DNA from: Pseudomonadota bacterium
GTDB lineage: Bacteria; Pseudomonadota; Alphaproteobacteria; Sphingomonadales; Sphingomonadaceae
DNA length: 19,652 nt
Reading direction: 5' to 3'
Assembly (NCBI GenBank): GCA_023432995.1
Contig: JAEZES010000002.1
Coordinates: forward strand, 1 to 19,652
Part shown: positions 7,459-14,199 of the stretch, one piece after another
How positions within the stretch are numbered: the stretch's first letter is position 1
Layout: each line of letters opens with the position of its first letter
The notes under the pieces: generated by a model
The model's database searches: none
Told to the model about the DNA's origin: nothing
The model's input: only the letters and a program-made list of their open reading frames with translations
Position numbers and translations under genes: made by a program

Positions 7459-7483
7459 GACGGTTAGTATGGCGCTAACCGTC
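7459..7483. promoter_or_regulatory. Second perfect palindrome between nnrS and the regulator
   Basis: GACGGTTAG (7459-7467) and CTAACCGTC (7475-7483) are perfect 9-bp inverted copies around 7 bp. There is no T-run on either side, so an operator is more likely than an intrinsic terminator for nnrS. Its sequence differs from the AT-rich palindrome 28 bp away, so a different protein may bind it. Confidence 0.5.
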
Positions 7484-7555
7484 GAATCCGCGATAGCTCG
7501 TGGCACGGCGGGGCCGCGGACTGGTGCGCCCTGACGTTCCCCGAGCGCGCCTGTC

Positions 7556-8779
7556 TCAGCCAGGTTTGGCGTCGAGCCGACCGGCGAACAGAATCGGGCC
7601 GTAGGCGACGAGGAACAGCACGAAGGCCCCGGCCCACAGCGCGCCGGCGAACTCGAGGCCGGCCTGGTAGCCGATCCAGCCGAGCGAGGCGGCGAGGCGC
7701 AGCAGGGCGCCGAGCGTGACCAGCCAGTAGGCGCCGACCGTGAGCGCCCCGGCGCGCAGCTCGCGGCCCGTGTGGCCGAGCGTCGCGCGGGTGGTGACGG
7801 CGAGGATCATCGTCGCCATCGCCCCGGCGGTCAGCGCGTGGACCGCCGCGGTGCGCGGGAGCGCCGGGTCGAGCACGCTCCAGCCGAGCAGCGCCAGCCC
7901 CACTGGGACCCACAGGTAGCCGACGTGGAGCACCAGCACGAGTTGGTCGCTCAGCGTGCGCCAGCCGCGCCAGCGGGCGAGGCGGACGAGTTGCAGCGCG
8001 CCGGCCGCGACCAGTACCCCGCCGGTGAGCGGGGCGCCGGGCGCGAGCACCCAGCCGAGCAGCGCCAGCGCGGTGAAGACGATCACCGCGAGATCGAACC
8101 GGTTCGGCTGCCCGGGCAGGCCCTGCTCGTGCCCGTGCTTGGCCAGCCAGTTGCGGGTGAACGAGGGGATGATCCGCCCGCCGATGACCGAGATCATCAC
8201 CGTGACCAGCGCGATCCCGGCGCGGAAGCCGGCCTCGCCGTCGGCGAGCAGGCCCGAGACCGCGGCGAAGTCGGTCGCGTCGGCCGCGCCGAACAGCAGG
8301 ATCATCGCCACCAGTGGCAGGTTGCGGTTCTTGGCCGCGAGGATCTCGCGCGCCCCGACGAAGGCCATGACCGCGTAGAAGCCGACGTCGAGCAGCGCCG
8401 CGGCGCCGAGCCCGAGCGCACCCGAGAACAGCACCGCGAGGCGGCCCGCGAGCCACAGCCCGACCAGCGTCGCCAGCGGCCAGCCGGCGATCGGCAGGCG
8501 CCCGGTCCAGTTGGGGATCGCGGTCAAGAGGAACCCGGCGACCATCGCCCCGACGAAGCCGAACAGCATCTCGTGCCGGTGCCAGGCGAGCGGATCGAAC
8601 GCGCTCGGCAGCTCGAGCCCGCCGAGCAGCGCGAACAGCCACAGCGCCAGCGCAATCACCGCCCACAAGGCGCCGACGAGAAAAAATGGCCGGAAGCCGC
8701 CGCGCAGTATCGGCGGCGAAGCGGCCATCCGCGCCTTGCGCAATTCGAGCATCCGTTCGCCGCGCGTTTCCACCGTCAT
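7556..8779 (-). CDS. nnrS: NnrS family haem/copper membrane protein
   Basis: The predicted protein has 407 residues and about twelve membrane helices, the usual size for NnrS. Signature blocks are FRPFFL (29-34), WHRHEMLFGFVGAMVAGFLL (66-85) followed by TAIPNWTGR, GGRIIPSFTRNWL (200-212) and ATMILAVTTRATLGHTGR (322-339). NnrS proteins are haem- and copper-containing inner-membrane proteins that help cells withstand nitric oxide; their chemical activity is not settled. The start at 8779 is chosen because AAAGGGG lies six bases upstream on the minus strand. The frame stays open further upstream but that part overlaps the divergent NO reductase gene. It is transcribed divergently from the NO reductase gene, with 142 bp between the two starts, which supports a joint role in NO detoxification. 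Confidence 0.93.
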   Translation of the reverse strand: MTVETRGERMLELRKARMAASPPILRGGFRPFFLVGALWAVIALALWLFALLGGLELPSAFDPLAWHRHEMLFGFVGAMVAGFLLTAIPNWTGRLPIAGWPLATLVGLWLAGRLAVLFSGALGLGAAALLDVGFYAVMAFVGAREILAAKNRNLPLVAMILLFGAADATDFAAVSGLLADGEAGFRAGIALVTVMISVIGGRIIPSFTRNWLAKHGHEQGLPGQPNRFDLAVIVFTALALLGWVLAPGAPLTGGVLVAAGALQLVRLARWRGWRTLSDQLVLVLHVGYLWVPVGLALLGWSVLDPALPRTAAVHALTAGAMATMILAVTTRATLGHTGRELRAGALTVGAYWLVTLGALLRLAASLGWIGYQAGLEFAGALWAGAFVLFLVAYGPILFAGRLDAKPG

Positions 8780-8866
8780 GTCGGGCCCCTTTCCGCTGTC
8801 TTCTCTCGGGCGACTATCGCCGGGCGTGCCCGGTTCCCTGCCGGCGCATTCGTAACACTTGGAACC

Positions 8867-8882
8867 GCAGCAAACTTGCTGC
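8867..8882. promoter_or_regulatory. Palindrome in the nnrS/NO reductase promoter region
   Basis: GCAGCAAACTTGCTGC is a perfect 7-bp inverted repeat with a 2-bp centre. On the plus strand it lies between a possible -35 (TTGGAA, 8859-8864) and a weak -10 (AGTTTA, 8883-8888), where a bound repressor would block transcription of the NO reductase. It does not match the FNR/Dnr consensus TTGAT-N4-ATCAA. The promoter call is tentative. Confidence 0.45.
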
Positions 8883-8921
8883 AGTTTATCAAGACCATCG
8901 GGAGTCGCAGGGGAGCGATCG

Positions 8922-11219
8922 ATGACCAGCACGCGCAAATTGTGGATCATTCTGTTCGCCGTCCTGTTCGGATCGTTCGCGGTCCTGCTGCTGATCGGCC
9001 GCGACATCGCCATCAAGGCGCCGCCGATGCCCGAGCGGGTCGTCACCGAGGGCGGCGAGACGGTCTACACCCGAGCCGACATCCAGCGCGGGCGGCAGGT
9101 CTGGCAATCGATGGGCGGGATGCAGCTCGGCTCGATCTGGGGCCACGGCGGCTACGTCGCGCCCGACTGGTCGGCCGACTGGCTGCACCGCGAGTCGCTG
9201 GCGCTGATGAACCAGTGGGCCGGCGGCGGCTACGCCGCGCTCGACGCCGAAGCGCAGTCCGGGCTGCAGGACCGCCTGCGCCGCGAGATGCGCCCCAACA
9301 CCTACGACGCGGACACCGGCACGATCACCATCAGCGACGAGCGCGCGGCGGCGATCGCCGAAGTCTCCGACCACTACGAGAGCCTGTTCGGCACCGGCGC
9401 CGACACCGCGGTGCTGCGCGAGAACTACGCGATGAAGAACGACACGGTGCCCGATCCGGCGCTGCGCGAGGATCTCTCGGCGTTCTTCTGGTGGACCGCC
9501 TGGGCGGCGACGACCCAGCGCCCCGACCGCGTCGACGTGACCTACACCAACAACTGGCCGAGCGAGCCGCTGGTCGGCAACCGCCCGCCGGCGAGCACTT
9601 TCGTGTGGTCGGCGTTCAGCGTGATCTTCCTGCTCGCCGGGATCGCCCTGCTCGGCGTCCACCGGGCGATGAGCCACGCGCGCGGCGAGGAATACTGCGA
9701 CCTGCCGCCGAAGGACCCGCTGCGCGAGGTGGTCGTCACGCCGTCGATGAAGGCGACCGCCAAGTACTTCTGGGTGCTGCTGGCGCTGTTCCTGGTGCAG
9801 ATCCTGTTCGGGGCGATGTCGGCGCACTACCAGGTCGAGGGCCAAGACGTGTACGGCTACGCGCTGGCCGACGTGCTGCCCTATTCGATCACCCGCACCT
9901 GGCACACCCAGCTCGCGGTGCTGTGGATCGCGGTCGCCTGGCTCGGCACCGGGCTCTACATCGCCCCGGCGATCTCGGGCTACGAGCCGCCGTTCCAGCG
10001 GCTCGGGGTCAACGTGCTGTGGGCCTGCCTGTTGATCATCGTGGTCGGCTCGTTCGCCGGGCAGTGGCTCGCGGTGATGCAGACGCTCGGCCTCGAGAAC
10101 AACTTCTGGTTCGGCCACCAGGGCTGGGAATACGCCGACATGGGACGGTTCTGGCAGTGGTTCCTGTTCATCGGCCTGATGATCTGGCTGGCGCTGGTCG
10201 GCCGGGCGCTGTGGCCGGCGCTGCGCACGCCGTCGGAGAGCCGCTCGATCATCGGGCTGTTCTTCCTCTCGGCGGTCGCCATCGGGCTGTTCTTCGCCGC
10301 CGCGCTGATGTGGAACGAGCACACCTCGCTGTCGATGGTCGAGTACTGGCGCTGGTGGCTGGTGCACTTGTGGGTCGAGGGCTTCTTCGAGGTCTTCGCC
10401 ACGGCGGTGATCGCGTTCCTGTTCGTCAAGCTCGGCCTGATCAACGTGCGCCCGGCGACCACCGCGGTGCTGTTCGCGACGATCATCTTCATGTTCGGCG
10501 GGGTGCTCGGCACGCTCCACCACCTGTACTTCGCCGGGACCTCGATCGCGGTGCTGGCGATCGGCGCGAGCTTCTCGGCGCTCGAGGTCGTGCCGCTCGC
10601 CTACATCGGCTTCGAGGCCTACGAGCATGACCGCCTGTGCGGGGCGGCCCCGTGGATGAAGCGCTACAAGTGGCCGGTCTATTTCTTCATCGCGGTCAGC
10701 TTCTGGAACCTCGTCGGCGCCGGCCTGTTCGGCTTCCTGATCAACCCGCCGCTGTCGCTGTACTACATGCAGGGCCTCAACCTGACCCCGCTGCACGGGC
10801 ACACCGCGCTGTTCGGGGTCTACGGCATGCTCGGCATCGGGCTGGTGCTGTTCTGCCTGCGCGGGATGCTGCCCGAGCTGGTGTGGAACGAGAAGCTGCT
10901 CAAGGGCAGCTTCTGGTGCTTCAACATCGGGCTCGCGCTGATGGCGGCGCTGACGCTGCTGCCGCTCGGCACGCTGCAGCTGCTCGCGGCGATCGACCAG
11001 GGCTACTGGTACGCGCGCTCGGCCGAGTTCATGCAGCAGCCGATCGTCGACCTGCTGGTGTGGATGCGGGTGCCGGGCGACACGATCTTCGCGGTCGGCG
11101 CGCTGCTGCTGGCCTGGTTCATCGCCAGCCTGTGGCTGCGCCCGCGGCGCGAGCCTTACGCGGTCGACACCGAAGGCGAGGCCGCGGCGGGCGACAGCGG
11201 AGCGGCGCGGGCGGCCTGA
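8922..11219 (+). CDS. norZ: Quinol-dependent nitric oxide reductase (qNor)
   Basis: The predicted protein has 765 residues and belongs to the single-subunit quinol-oxidising branch of the haem-copper oxidase superfamily; it reduces NO to N2O in the inner membrane. The N-terminal part (helix at 8-26, then a periplasmic domain to about 225 with HGGYVAPDWSADWLHRE at 75-91) is the fused cytochrome-c-like region without a haem-binding CXXCH, as in qNor. The 14-helix catalytic core follows. Expected metal ligands are present: H328 (WHTQ) and H627 for low-spin haem b, H625 for haem b3 (LHGHTALFG), and H482, E486, H533 and H534 for the non-haem iron (HLWVEGFFE, HHLYF). The start at 8922 is fixed by GGGGAG six bases upstream. 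The gene is divergent from nnrS and 18 bp upstream of a SirB2 gene. With no denitrification genes nearby, detoxification is the likely role. Confidence 0.95.
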   Translation: MTSTRKLWIILFAVLFGSFAVLLLIGRDIAIKAPPMPERVVTEGGETVYTRADIQRGRQVWQSMGGMQLGSIWGHGGYVAPDWSADWLHRESLALMNQWAGGGYAALDAEAQSGLQDRLRREMRPNTYDADTGTITISDERAAAIAEVSDHYESLFGTGADTAVLRENYAMKNDTVPDPALREDLSAFFWWTAWAATTQRPDRVDVTYTNNWPSEPLVGNRPPASTFVWSAFSVIFLLAGIALLGVHRAMSHARGEEYCDLPPKDPLREVVVTPSMKATAKYFWVLLALFLVQILFGAMSAHYQVEGQDVYGYALADVLPYSITRTWHTQLAVLWIAVAWLGTGLYIAPAISGYEPPFQRLGVNVLWACLLIIVVGSFAGQWLAVMQTLGLENNFWFGHQGWEYADMGRFWQWFLFIGLMIWLALVGRALWPALRTPSESRSIIGLFFLSAVAIGLFFAAALMWNEHTSLSMVEYWRWWLVHLWVEGFFEVFATAVIAFLFVKLGLINVRPATTAVLFATIIFMFGGVLGTLHHLYFAGTSIAVLAIGASFSALEVVPLAYIGFEAYEHDRLCGAAPWMKRYKWPVYFFIAVSFWNLVGAGLFGFLINPPLSLYYMQGLNLTPLHGHTALFGVYGMLGIGLVLFCLRGMLPELVWNEKLLKGSFWCFNIGLALMAALTLLPLGTLQLLAAIDQGYWYARSAEFMQQPIVDLLVWMRVPGDTIFAVGALLLAWFIASLWLRPRREPYAVDTEGEAAAGDSGAARAA

Positions 11220-11237
11220 GCCGCACGGCAAACGGCG

Positions 11238-11627
11238 ATGGAGGTCTTCTACCTCGAGATCCGCCACGCCCACATCGGCTCGGCGCTGACCAGCGGCGCG
11301 CTGCTGCTGCTGCGCGCGCTGGCGCTCAACGCGCTCGGCATGCGCTGGCCGCTCGCCGGGCCCGTGCGCTGGCTCCAGTGGACCATCGACACCGTGCTGC
11401 TGACCGCGGCGCTGATGCTGATGACGCTCACCGGCTACGACCCGATCGAGGACGGCTGGCTGACGGTGAAGGTGGGGCTGATCGTGGTCTACGTGGTGCT
11501 CGGCTACTTCGCGCTGCGCGGCGCGACGGCCGTGCGGCGGTGGGCCAGCCTGGCCGCGGCGGGGGTGGTGTTCGCGGCGATCTACGGGATTGCGCGGGCG
11601 CATCATCCGCTCGGGTGGCTGGCCTGA
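11238..11627 (+). CDS. SirB2 family membrane protein
   Basis: The predicted protein has 129 residues and four membrane helices (about 13-33, 47-66, 77-95 and 103-119). The N-terminus EIRHAHIGSALTSGALLLLR matches the SirB pattern, with histidines (H10, H12) before the first helix and RxxL after it. SirB was named from regulation of Salmonella invasion genes, but the biochemical role of this membrane family is not established. It lies 18 bp after the NO reductase stop on the same strand, so the two are almost certainly co-transcribed, and its function here may relate to the reductase or its cofactors. The ribosome site is weak, as often in closely coupled genes. Confidence 0.8.
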   Translation: MEVFYLEIRHAHIGSALTSGALLLLRALALNALGMRWPLAGPVRWLQWTIDTVLLTAALMLMTLTGYDPIEDGWLTVKVGLIVVYVVLGYFALRGATAVRRWASLAAAGVVFAAIYGIARAHHPLGWLA

Positions 11628-12171
11628 GGGCGGCGGACGGCCGATCCAGGGCGACACAAGCGACACCCTGTCACCCTGATTCCCGCTCGGAAAAGCGCGG
11701 GCTTTCCGTGGTTTGAGGGCCAAGGCGACAGGGCGACAGTCTTGCGGAAGAGGGGGTGACACAGGGGCACACAAGGCACACCGTGTGCCTCTGTTGGGGC
11801 ACGGGTGTTTCGGTGTGATTTCCGGGAGTTGGCGGCAAAGGGCACAGGGGCACACTTTCCGGGGAAACGGGGGCATGTGGGCCCTCTTGCCGGCGTTTGC
11901 TCGGTTGCGAGGCAGGGGGCGAGGCCGCCGAGGCCATGGCCTTTGCGCCGCCGCGAGCGGCGAAGGGTCCCAATGGTCGCGCTGGCCGTGGACAACTCCT
12001 CGGCGCCCCCGGAAGGTGTGTGATCCGACTCGGAACAAAGCATGAATCTAAGTCAAGCACAGGTCGGGGGCTGTAGGACACCGAAATCGGCGCGGACTTC
12101 ATCGGCCGGCTCGCTTGGCGCCGCATTGGACCCGCGAGCCGAAGCCCTGCGTAACCCCATGGAGGTCCGGC
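11628..12171. other. Non-coding stretch rich in GACAC/GGCACAC motifs
   Basis: I see no credible gene in this 544-bp stretch; its open frames are short, mutually overlapping and without ribosome sites. The first part (11650-11860) holds many copies of GCGACA, GACAC and GGCACA. They include a perfect palindrome AGGCACACCGTGTGCCT (11774-11790) and a TGTCACCC/GGGTGACA pair about 85 bp apart. Just after the SirB2 gene, CCCGC (11682-11686) and GCGGG (11697-11701) form a small hairpin followed by CTTT that could be its terminator. The second part (11870-12160) is plain GC-rich DNA in which I see nothing definite. Confidence 0.55.
11774..11790. repeat. GGCACAC palindrome within motif-rich spacer
   Basis: AGGCACAC-C-GTGTGCCT is a perfect inverted repeat with 8-bp arms. 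Related direct copies GGGGCACAC occur at about 11764-11772 and 11846-11855, so it belongs to a small cluster of repeated motifs rather than standing alone. Confidence 0.5.
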
Positions 12172-12554
12172 ATGACCAAGCCCACCCTGACCCTCTCGGC
12201 CCTCTACCTCGCCGCCGTCGGCCTCGCGCTGGTGTTCGTGCCGCGGCAGTTCGGCGTCGGGGCAGTGCCGGCGGATGCGTCGGGAGAGCTGATCGCGCTG
12301 CTGCGGCTGCTCGGCGGGCCACTGCTGGGAATCGCGACGCTCAACTGGCTGACGCGCGAAGCGCCGCCGTCACCGTGGCTGCGCGCGGTGCTCGCCGGCA
12401 ACCTGGTCGGCTTCGGCACGGTCGCGGCGAACGAGTGTGGAGCGTCGCCACCGAAGAGGCGCGCGAGCTGGCGAAAGGGTTTCTCGCGGTGCACCTGCTG
12501 CTCGCGGGCGCGTTCGGTGCGGCGCTGGCCCGGACGCAGCGTAGCCGCGCTTGA
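12172..12554 (+). pseudogene. Small membrane protein gene broken by a one-base frameshift
   Basis: The reading frame starts at an ATG preceded by an excellent GGAGG six bases upstream and encodes MTKPTLTLSALYLAAVGLAL, a membrane protein with helices near 5-24, 41-58 and 70-86. After about codon 86 (VGFGTVAAN, near 12435) this frame degenerates into an Arg/Cys-rich tail that runs on to 12687. The frame one base back instead continues naturally as VWSVATEEARELAKGFLAVH, then LLLAGAFGAALART, and stops at 12554. The intact product would be about 127 residues with four helices, a type of small uncharacterised inner-membrane protein common in this group. No slippery heptamer is visible at the junction, so mutation or a sequencing error is more likely than programmed frameshifting. 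Confidence 0.7.
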
Positions 12555-12575
12555 GATCATTCACCGTGTCATCAT

Positions 12576-12592
12576 GGCTGCGAGTGGCAGCC
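12576..12592. terminator. Small hairpin between convergent genes
   Basis: GGCTGC-GAGTG-GCAGCC is a perfect 6-bp stem in the 41-bp gap between the frameshifted membrane gene and the convergent ORFan. It could serve as a bidirectional terminator but has no T-run on either strand. Confidence 0.3.
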
Positions 12593-12595
12593 GGG

Positions 12596-13114
12596 TCAGA
12601 ACCATTTCTGCCAGAATGGCACCCGAGCAACACGCTTCAGAGTTGTGTTATAGACGACGGGCCCGTCCGTGTCAGTTCCATCGCTGAGCGAGTCGTTAGA
12701 CCTTATCGCCATGTCGATCCGGTTGGCGTTTCGCCGGATAATGTAGAACGAATTCACGACGCGGAAGGCGGCCACCCATGCCCACAACCGACCGTCAATG
12801 ATATCAAGCGAAGTATTGTGCCAGAGCTTGTAACTTCCGATGACATCGGTCTGTAAGAACGCGCCGCTGACTCGAAGGTTGATCTGACCGAAGAAATGCC
12901 CCGCGCCGTTGAAGTTCAGGCAATGCAGCGGCGCGGCAGGGACGGATGGAGCGGGCGGAGTCCCGCCCGTTACGGTCCATGGGGTCCCCATCATAGTGAA
13001 GGGCCCCTTGATGAGACTGAGGCTGGCGGGGCGGAAGTCTGGTTCCGTCTCCTGACCGATGATCAGCGCCATCTCGGATGGAATGTCGCGCGATGCTTTC
13101 AGATGTTCAGGCAT
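12596..13114 (-). CDS. ORFan protein in a lower-GC patch
   Basis: The predicted protein has 172 residues with no signal peptide or membrane helix and no family I recognise. It is mixed polar and hydrophobic, with strand-like stretches (FFGQINLRVSGAFL, VVNSFYIIRR) and an aromatic-rich C-terminus ending FWQKWF; a beta-rich soluble fold is plausible. Its base composition is visibly lower in GC than that of its neighbours and its codons are less GC-biased at third positions (many ATT, AAT and TTA), which suggests recent acquisition. The start at 13114 has GGGGGCGAAG upstream on the minus strand, a modest ribosome site. It lies next to a truncated typA copy and a toxin-antitoxin pair, so it probably belongs to the same accessory patch. 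Whether it is expressed is uncertain. Confidence 0.5.
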   Translation of the reverse strand: MPEHLKASRDIPSEMALIIGQETEPDFRPASLSLIKGPFTMMGTPWTVTGGTPPAPSVPAAPLHCLNFNGAGHFFGQINLRVSGAFLQTDVIGSYKLWHNTSLDIIDGRLWAWVAAFRVVNSFYIIRRNANRIDMAIRSNDSLSDGTDTDGPVVYNTTLKRVARVPFWQKWF

Positions 13115-13146
13115 TTTCTTCGCCCCCGTTTAGAATAGTGTCCGCC

Positions 13147-13171
13147 TGCGACTCCCCCACTTAGAGTCGCA
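13147..13171. repeat. Perfect inverted repeat near the ORFan start
   Basis: TGCGACTC (13147-13154) and GAGTCGCA (13164-13171) are perfect inverted copies around 9 bp, about 33 bp upstream of the ORFan start on the minus strand. An overlapping pair CACTT/AAGTG adds a second possible pairing. It may be an operator for the ORFan or mark the edge of the inserted patch. Confidence 0.45.
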
Positions 13172-13212
13172 AGTGATACACCATACCAAAACGAAAGTGA
13201 GTCTATTAGCGT

Positions 13213-13499
13213 TATTCTTCCTGCCTTGCCATCTTCTTCCGCTCATGCGGATCGAGATGCCGCTTCCGCAGCCGGAAGCTCTGCGGCGTCACTTCGACCA
13301 GCTCGTCGTCCTGGATGTAGGCGATCCCCGCTTTCGCGGGGATGGCGGGGTCAGGCGGATGCCCCCGAACGTTCCGGCGTCCTTGCCGCTGGCGCGGAAG
13401 TTGGTCAGCTGCTTGGACTTGAGCGGGTTGACCTCGAGGTCCTCGCCTCCTCCGCGTTCTCGCCGATGATCATGCCCTCGTGGAGCTTCTCGCCGGGGC
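13213..13499 (-). pseudogene. Truncated, decayed copy of the typA 3' end
   Basis: Read on the minus strand this encodes the C-terminal part of a TypA/BipA protein, ending RKKMARQEE and a TAA stop (13213-13215), against RKKMARKEG in the intact gene. The 97-bp block 13230-13326 matches typA 14289-14385 with about seven differences, and a 59-bp block around 13380-13440 is identical to the corresponding typA stretch. The copy is broken. Where typA has 27 bp encoding MTLEQ and neighbours, it carries a 20-bp REP-like palindrome, which shifts the frame; it has a 12-bp in-frame insertion nearby and a scrambled stretch at about 13444-13455. Homology ends abruptly at 13499, just beside the toxin gene. 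It cannot make a functional GTPase. The differences suggest a diverged or foreign donor rather than a recent tandem duplication. Confidence 0.88.
13324..13343. repeat. REP-like palindrome inside the typA fragment
   Basis: ATCCCCGC-TTTC-GCGGGGAT is a perfect 8-bp inverted repeat that replaces typA coding sequence in the fragment. Short palindromes of the type CCCGC-N-TTCGCGGG are widespread intergenic repeats in this group of bacteria. A second relative is at 14200-14219. Confidence 0.6.
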
Positions 13500-13509
13500 T
13501 TCAGCGGGC

Positions 13510-13896
13510 CTACCAGAGCCGTTCCGCCCCCAGTTCATCCAACAGCGTGTCATTCGAGACGATCGGCACCCGCTCGATCCGCGCCTGCGCCGCCAGCAGC
13601 CGGTCGAACGGGTCGCCATGCGCGTGGTCGATGGCGCCGGCAAGCGCGGCATGATCGAGGCGCACCGACAAGGGCTCGTAATCGAGCTCGGCCAGGATGG
13701 CCGGGAAGTCGCGAGCGATGGCGACGAACTCGGGCAGCTTGCCGATCCGGAACTTGGTGGTGATCTCGAACGCCGAGACGCTGCTGATGAGGAGGACGTT
13801 GTCGGTGTCCCCGATCGCGACGCGCGCAGCGGCGGACAGCCGCGCATTGCCGTCGAGCGCCCAAAGCAGCGCGTGGGTGTCGAGCAGCAGCCTCAA
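13510..13896 (-). CDS. vapC: PIN-domain toxin VapC
   Basis: The predicted protein has 128 residues and is a complete PIN-domain ribonuclease of the type II toxin class, which cleaves RNA when freed from its antitoxin. The acidic metal-binding residues are present: D6 in LLLDTHALLWAL, E44 in SAFEITTKF, D95 and D98 in DPFDRLLAAQA, with ND at 115-116 near the C-terminus. The start is a TTG at 13896 whose last bases form the antitoxin stop (TTGA overlap), so translation is probably coupled. No ATG is available at this position, and an unusual start would keep toxin output below antitoxin output. The stop lies about 10 bp from the end of the typA fragment. The catalytic residues look intact, so the toxin should be functional. 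Confidence 0.9.
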   Translation of the reverse strand: MRLLLDTHALLWALDGNARLSAAARVAIGDTDNVLLISSVSAFEITTKFRIGKLPEFVAIARDFPAILAELDYEPLSVRLDHAALAGAIDHAHGDPFDRLLAAQARIERVPIVSNDTLLDELGAERLW

Positions 13897-14132
13897 TCGC
13901 CGGCGAGGCCCAGGTAGGCCTCCGGCAACGGATCGAAGAAGCCATCCTCGAGGTCGAATTTCGCCTTGCCCTTGAGCGCGCCGAGCAATGGCTTCTTCTT
14001 GGGCGGCGCGGCCGGAACCAGCTTGATCACCGGCCGCTTGTTGCGTTCGACGATGACCTCCTCACCCCCCAGTACCCGCTCGATGAGGCGCGAGAGATGG
14101 GTCTTCGCTTCGTGGACGCTGACGGTGGTCAT
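13893..14132 (-). CDS. vapB: Phd/YefM-type antitoxin partner of VapC
   Basis: The predicted protein has 79 residues. The N-terminal half (VSVHEAKTHLSRLIERVLGG, 4-23, then EEVIVERNKRPVIKLVPA) is the Phd/YefM DNA-binding fold. The C-terminal half is charged and probably disordered until bound to the toxin (LEDGFFDPLPEAYLGLAGD). It neutralises VapC and, with it, represses the operon. The gene precedes vapC and overlaps it by four bases. A perfect inverted repeat immediately upstream is the expected operator. There is no Shine-Dalgarno, and the predicted transcription start falls at or next to the ATG, so the transcript may be leaderless. The name vapB is used by position; by fold it is Phd/YefM rather than AbrB-like. 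Confidence 0.88.
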   Translation of the reverse strand: MTTVSVHEAKTHLSRLIERVLGGEEVIVERNKRPVIKLVPAAPPKKKPLLGALKGKAKFDLEDGFFDPLPEAYLGLAGD

Positions 14133-14138
14133 GCCGAC

Positions 14139-14167
14139 AACTTAGTCTACTTGTTGACTAAGTGCAA
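14139..14167 (-). promoter_or_regulatory. Promoter and operator of the toxin-antitoxin operon
   Basis: ACTTAGTC (14140-14147) and GACTAAGT (14156-14163) are perfect 8-bp inverted copies with an 8-bp spacer. They overlap a minus-strand promoter made of TTGCAC (14162-14167), a 17-bp spacer and TAAGTT (14139-14144). The -10 is only about 6 bp from the antitoxin ATG. Binding of the antitoxin-toxin complex here would block RNA polymerase directly. Confidence 0.65.
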
Positions 14168-14199
14168 GACGGCGCTGCGCGGCCCTTCTCGTTCGCTGG

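Noticed and set aside
8859..8895. FNR/Dnr-type site upstream of the NO reductase
   Set aside because: TTGCT and ATCAA are both present but separated by 7 rather than 4 bases, and the first half deviates from TTGAT.
7772..10630. Long plus-strand open frame across nnrS and the NO reductase gene
   Set aside because: It runs antisense to nnrS and in the wrong frame of the reductase, with shadow composition and no motifs.
8889..12038. Very long open frame (over 1000 codons) on the minus strand
   Set aside because: It is antisense to the NO reductase and SirB2 genes, is extremely rich in Arg, Gln, Glu, Asp and His as expected for a shadow of GC-rich code, and has no recognisable domain.
11713..12045. 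Small plus-strand open frames in the spacer after the SirB2 gene
   Set aside because: They lack ribosome sites, overlap each other in several frames and encode low-complexity Gly/Arg-rich sequence without a recognisable fold.
12425..12445. Programmed ribosomal frameshift in the small membrane gene
   Set aside because: No slippery heptamer or following pseudoknot-like structure was visible; mutation or sequencing error explains it more simply.
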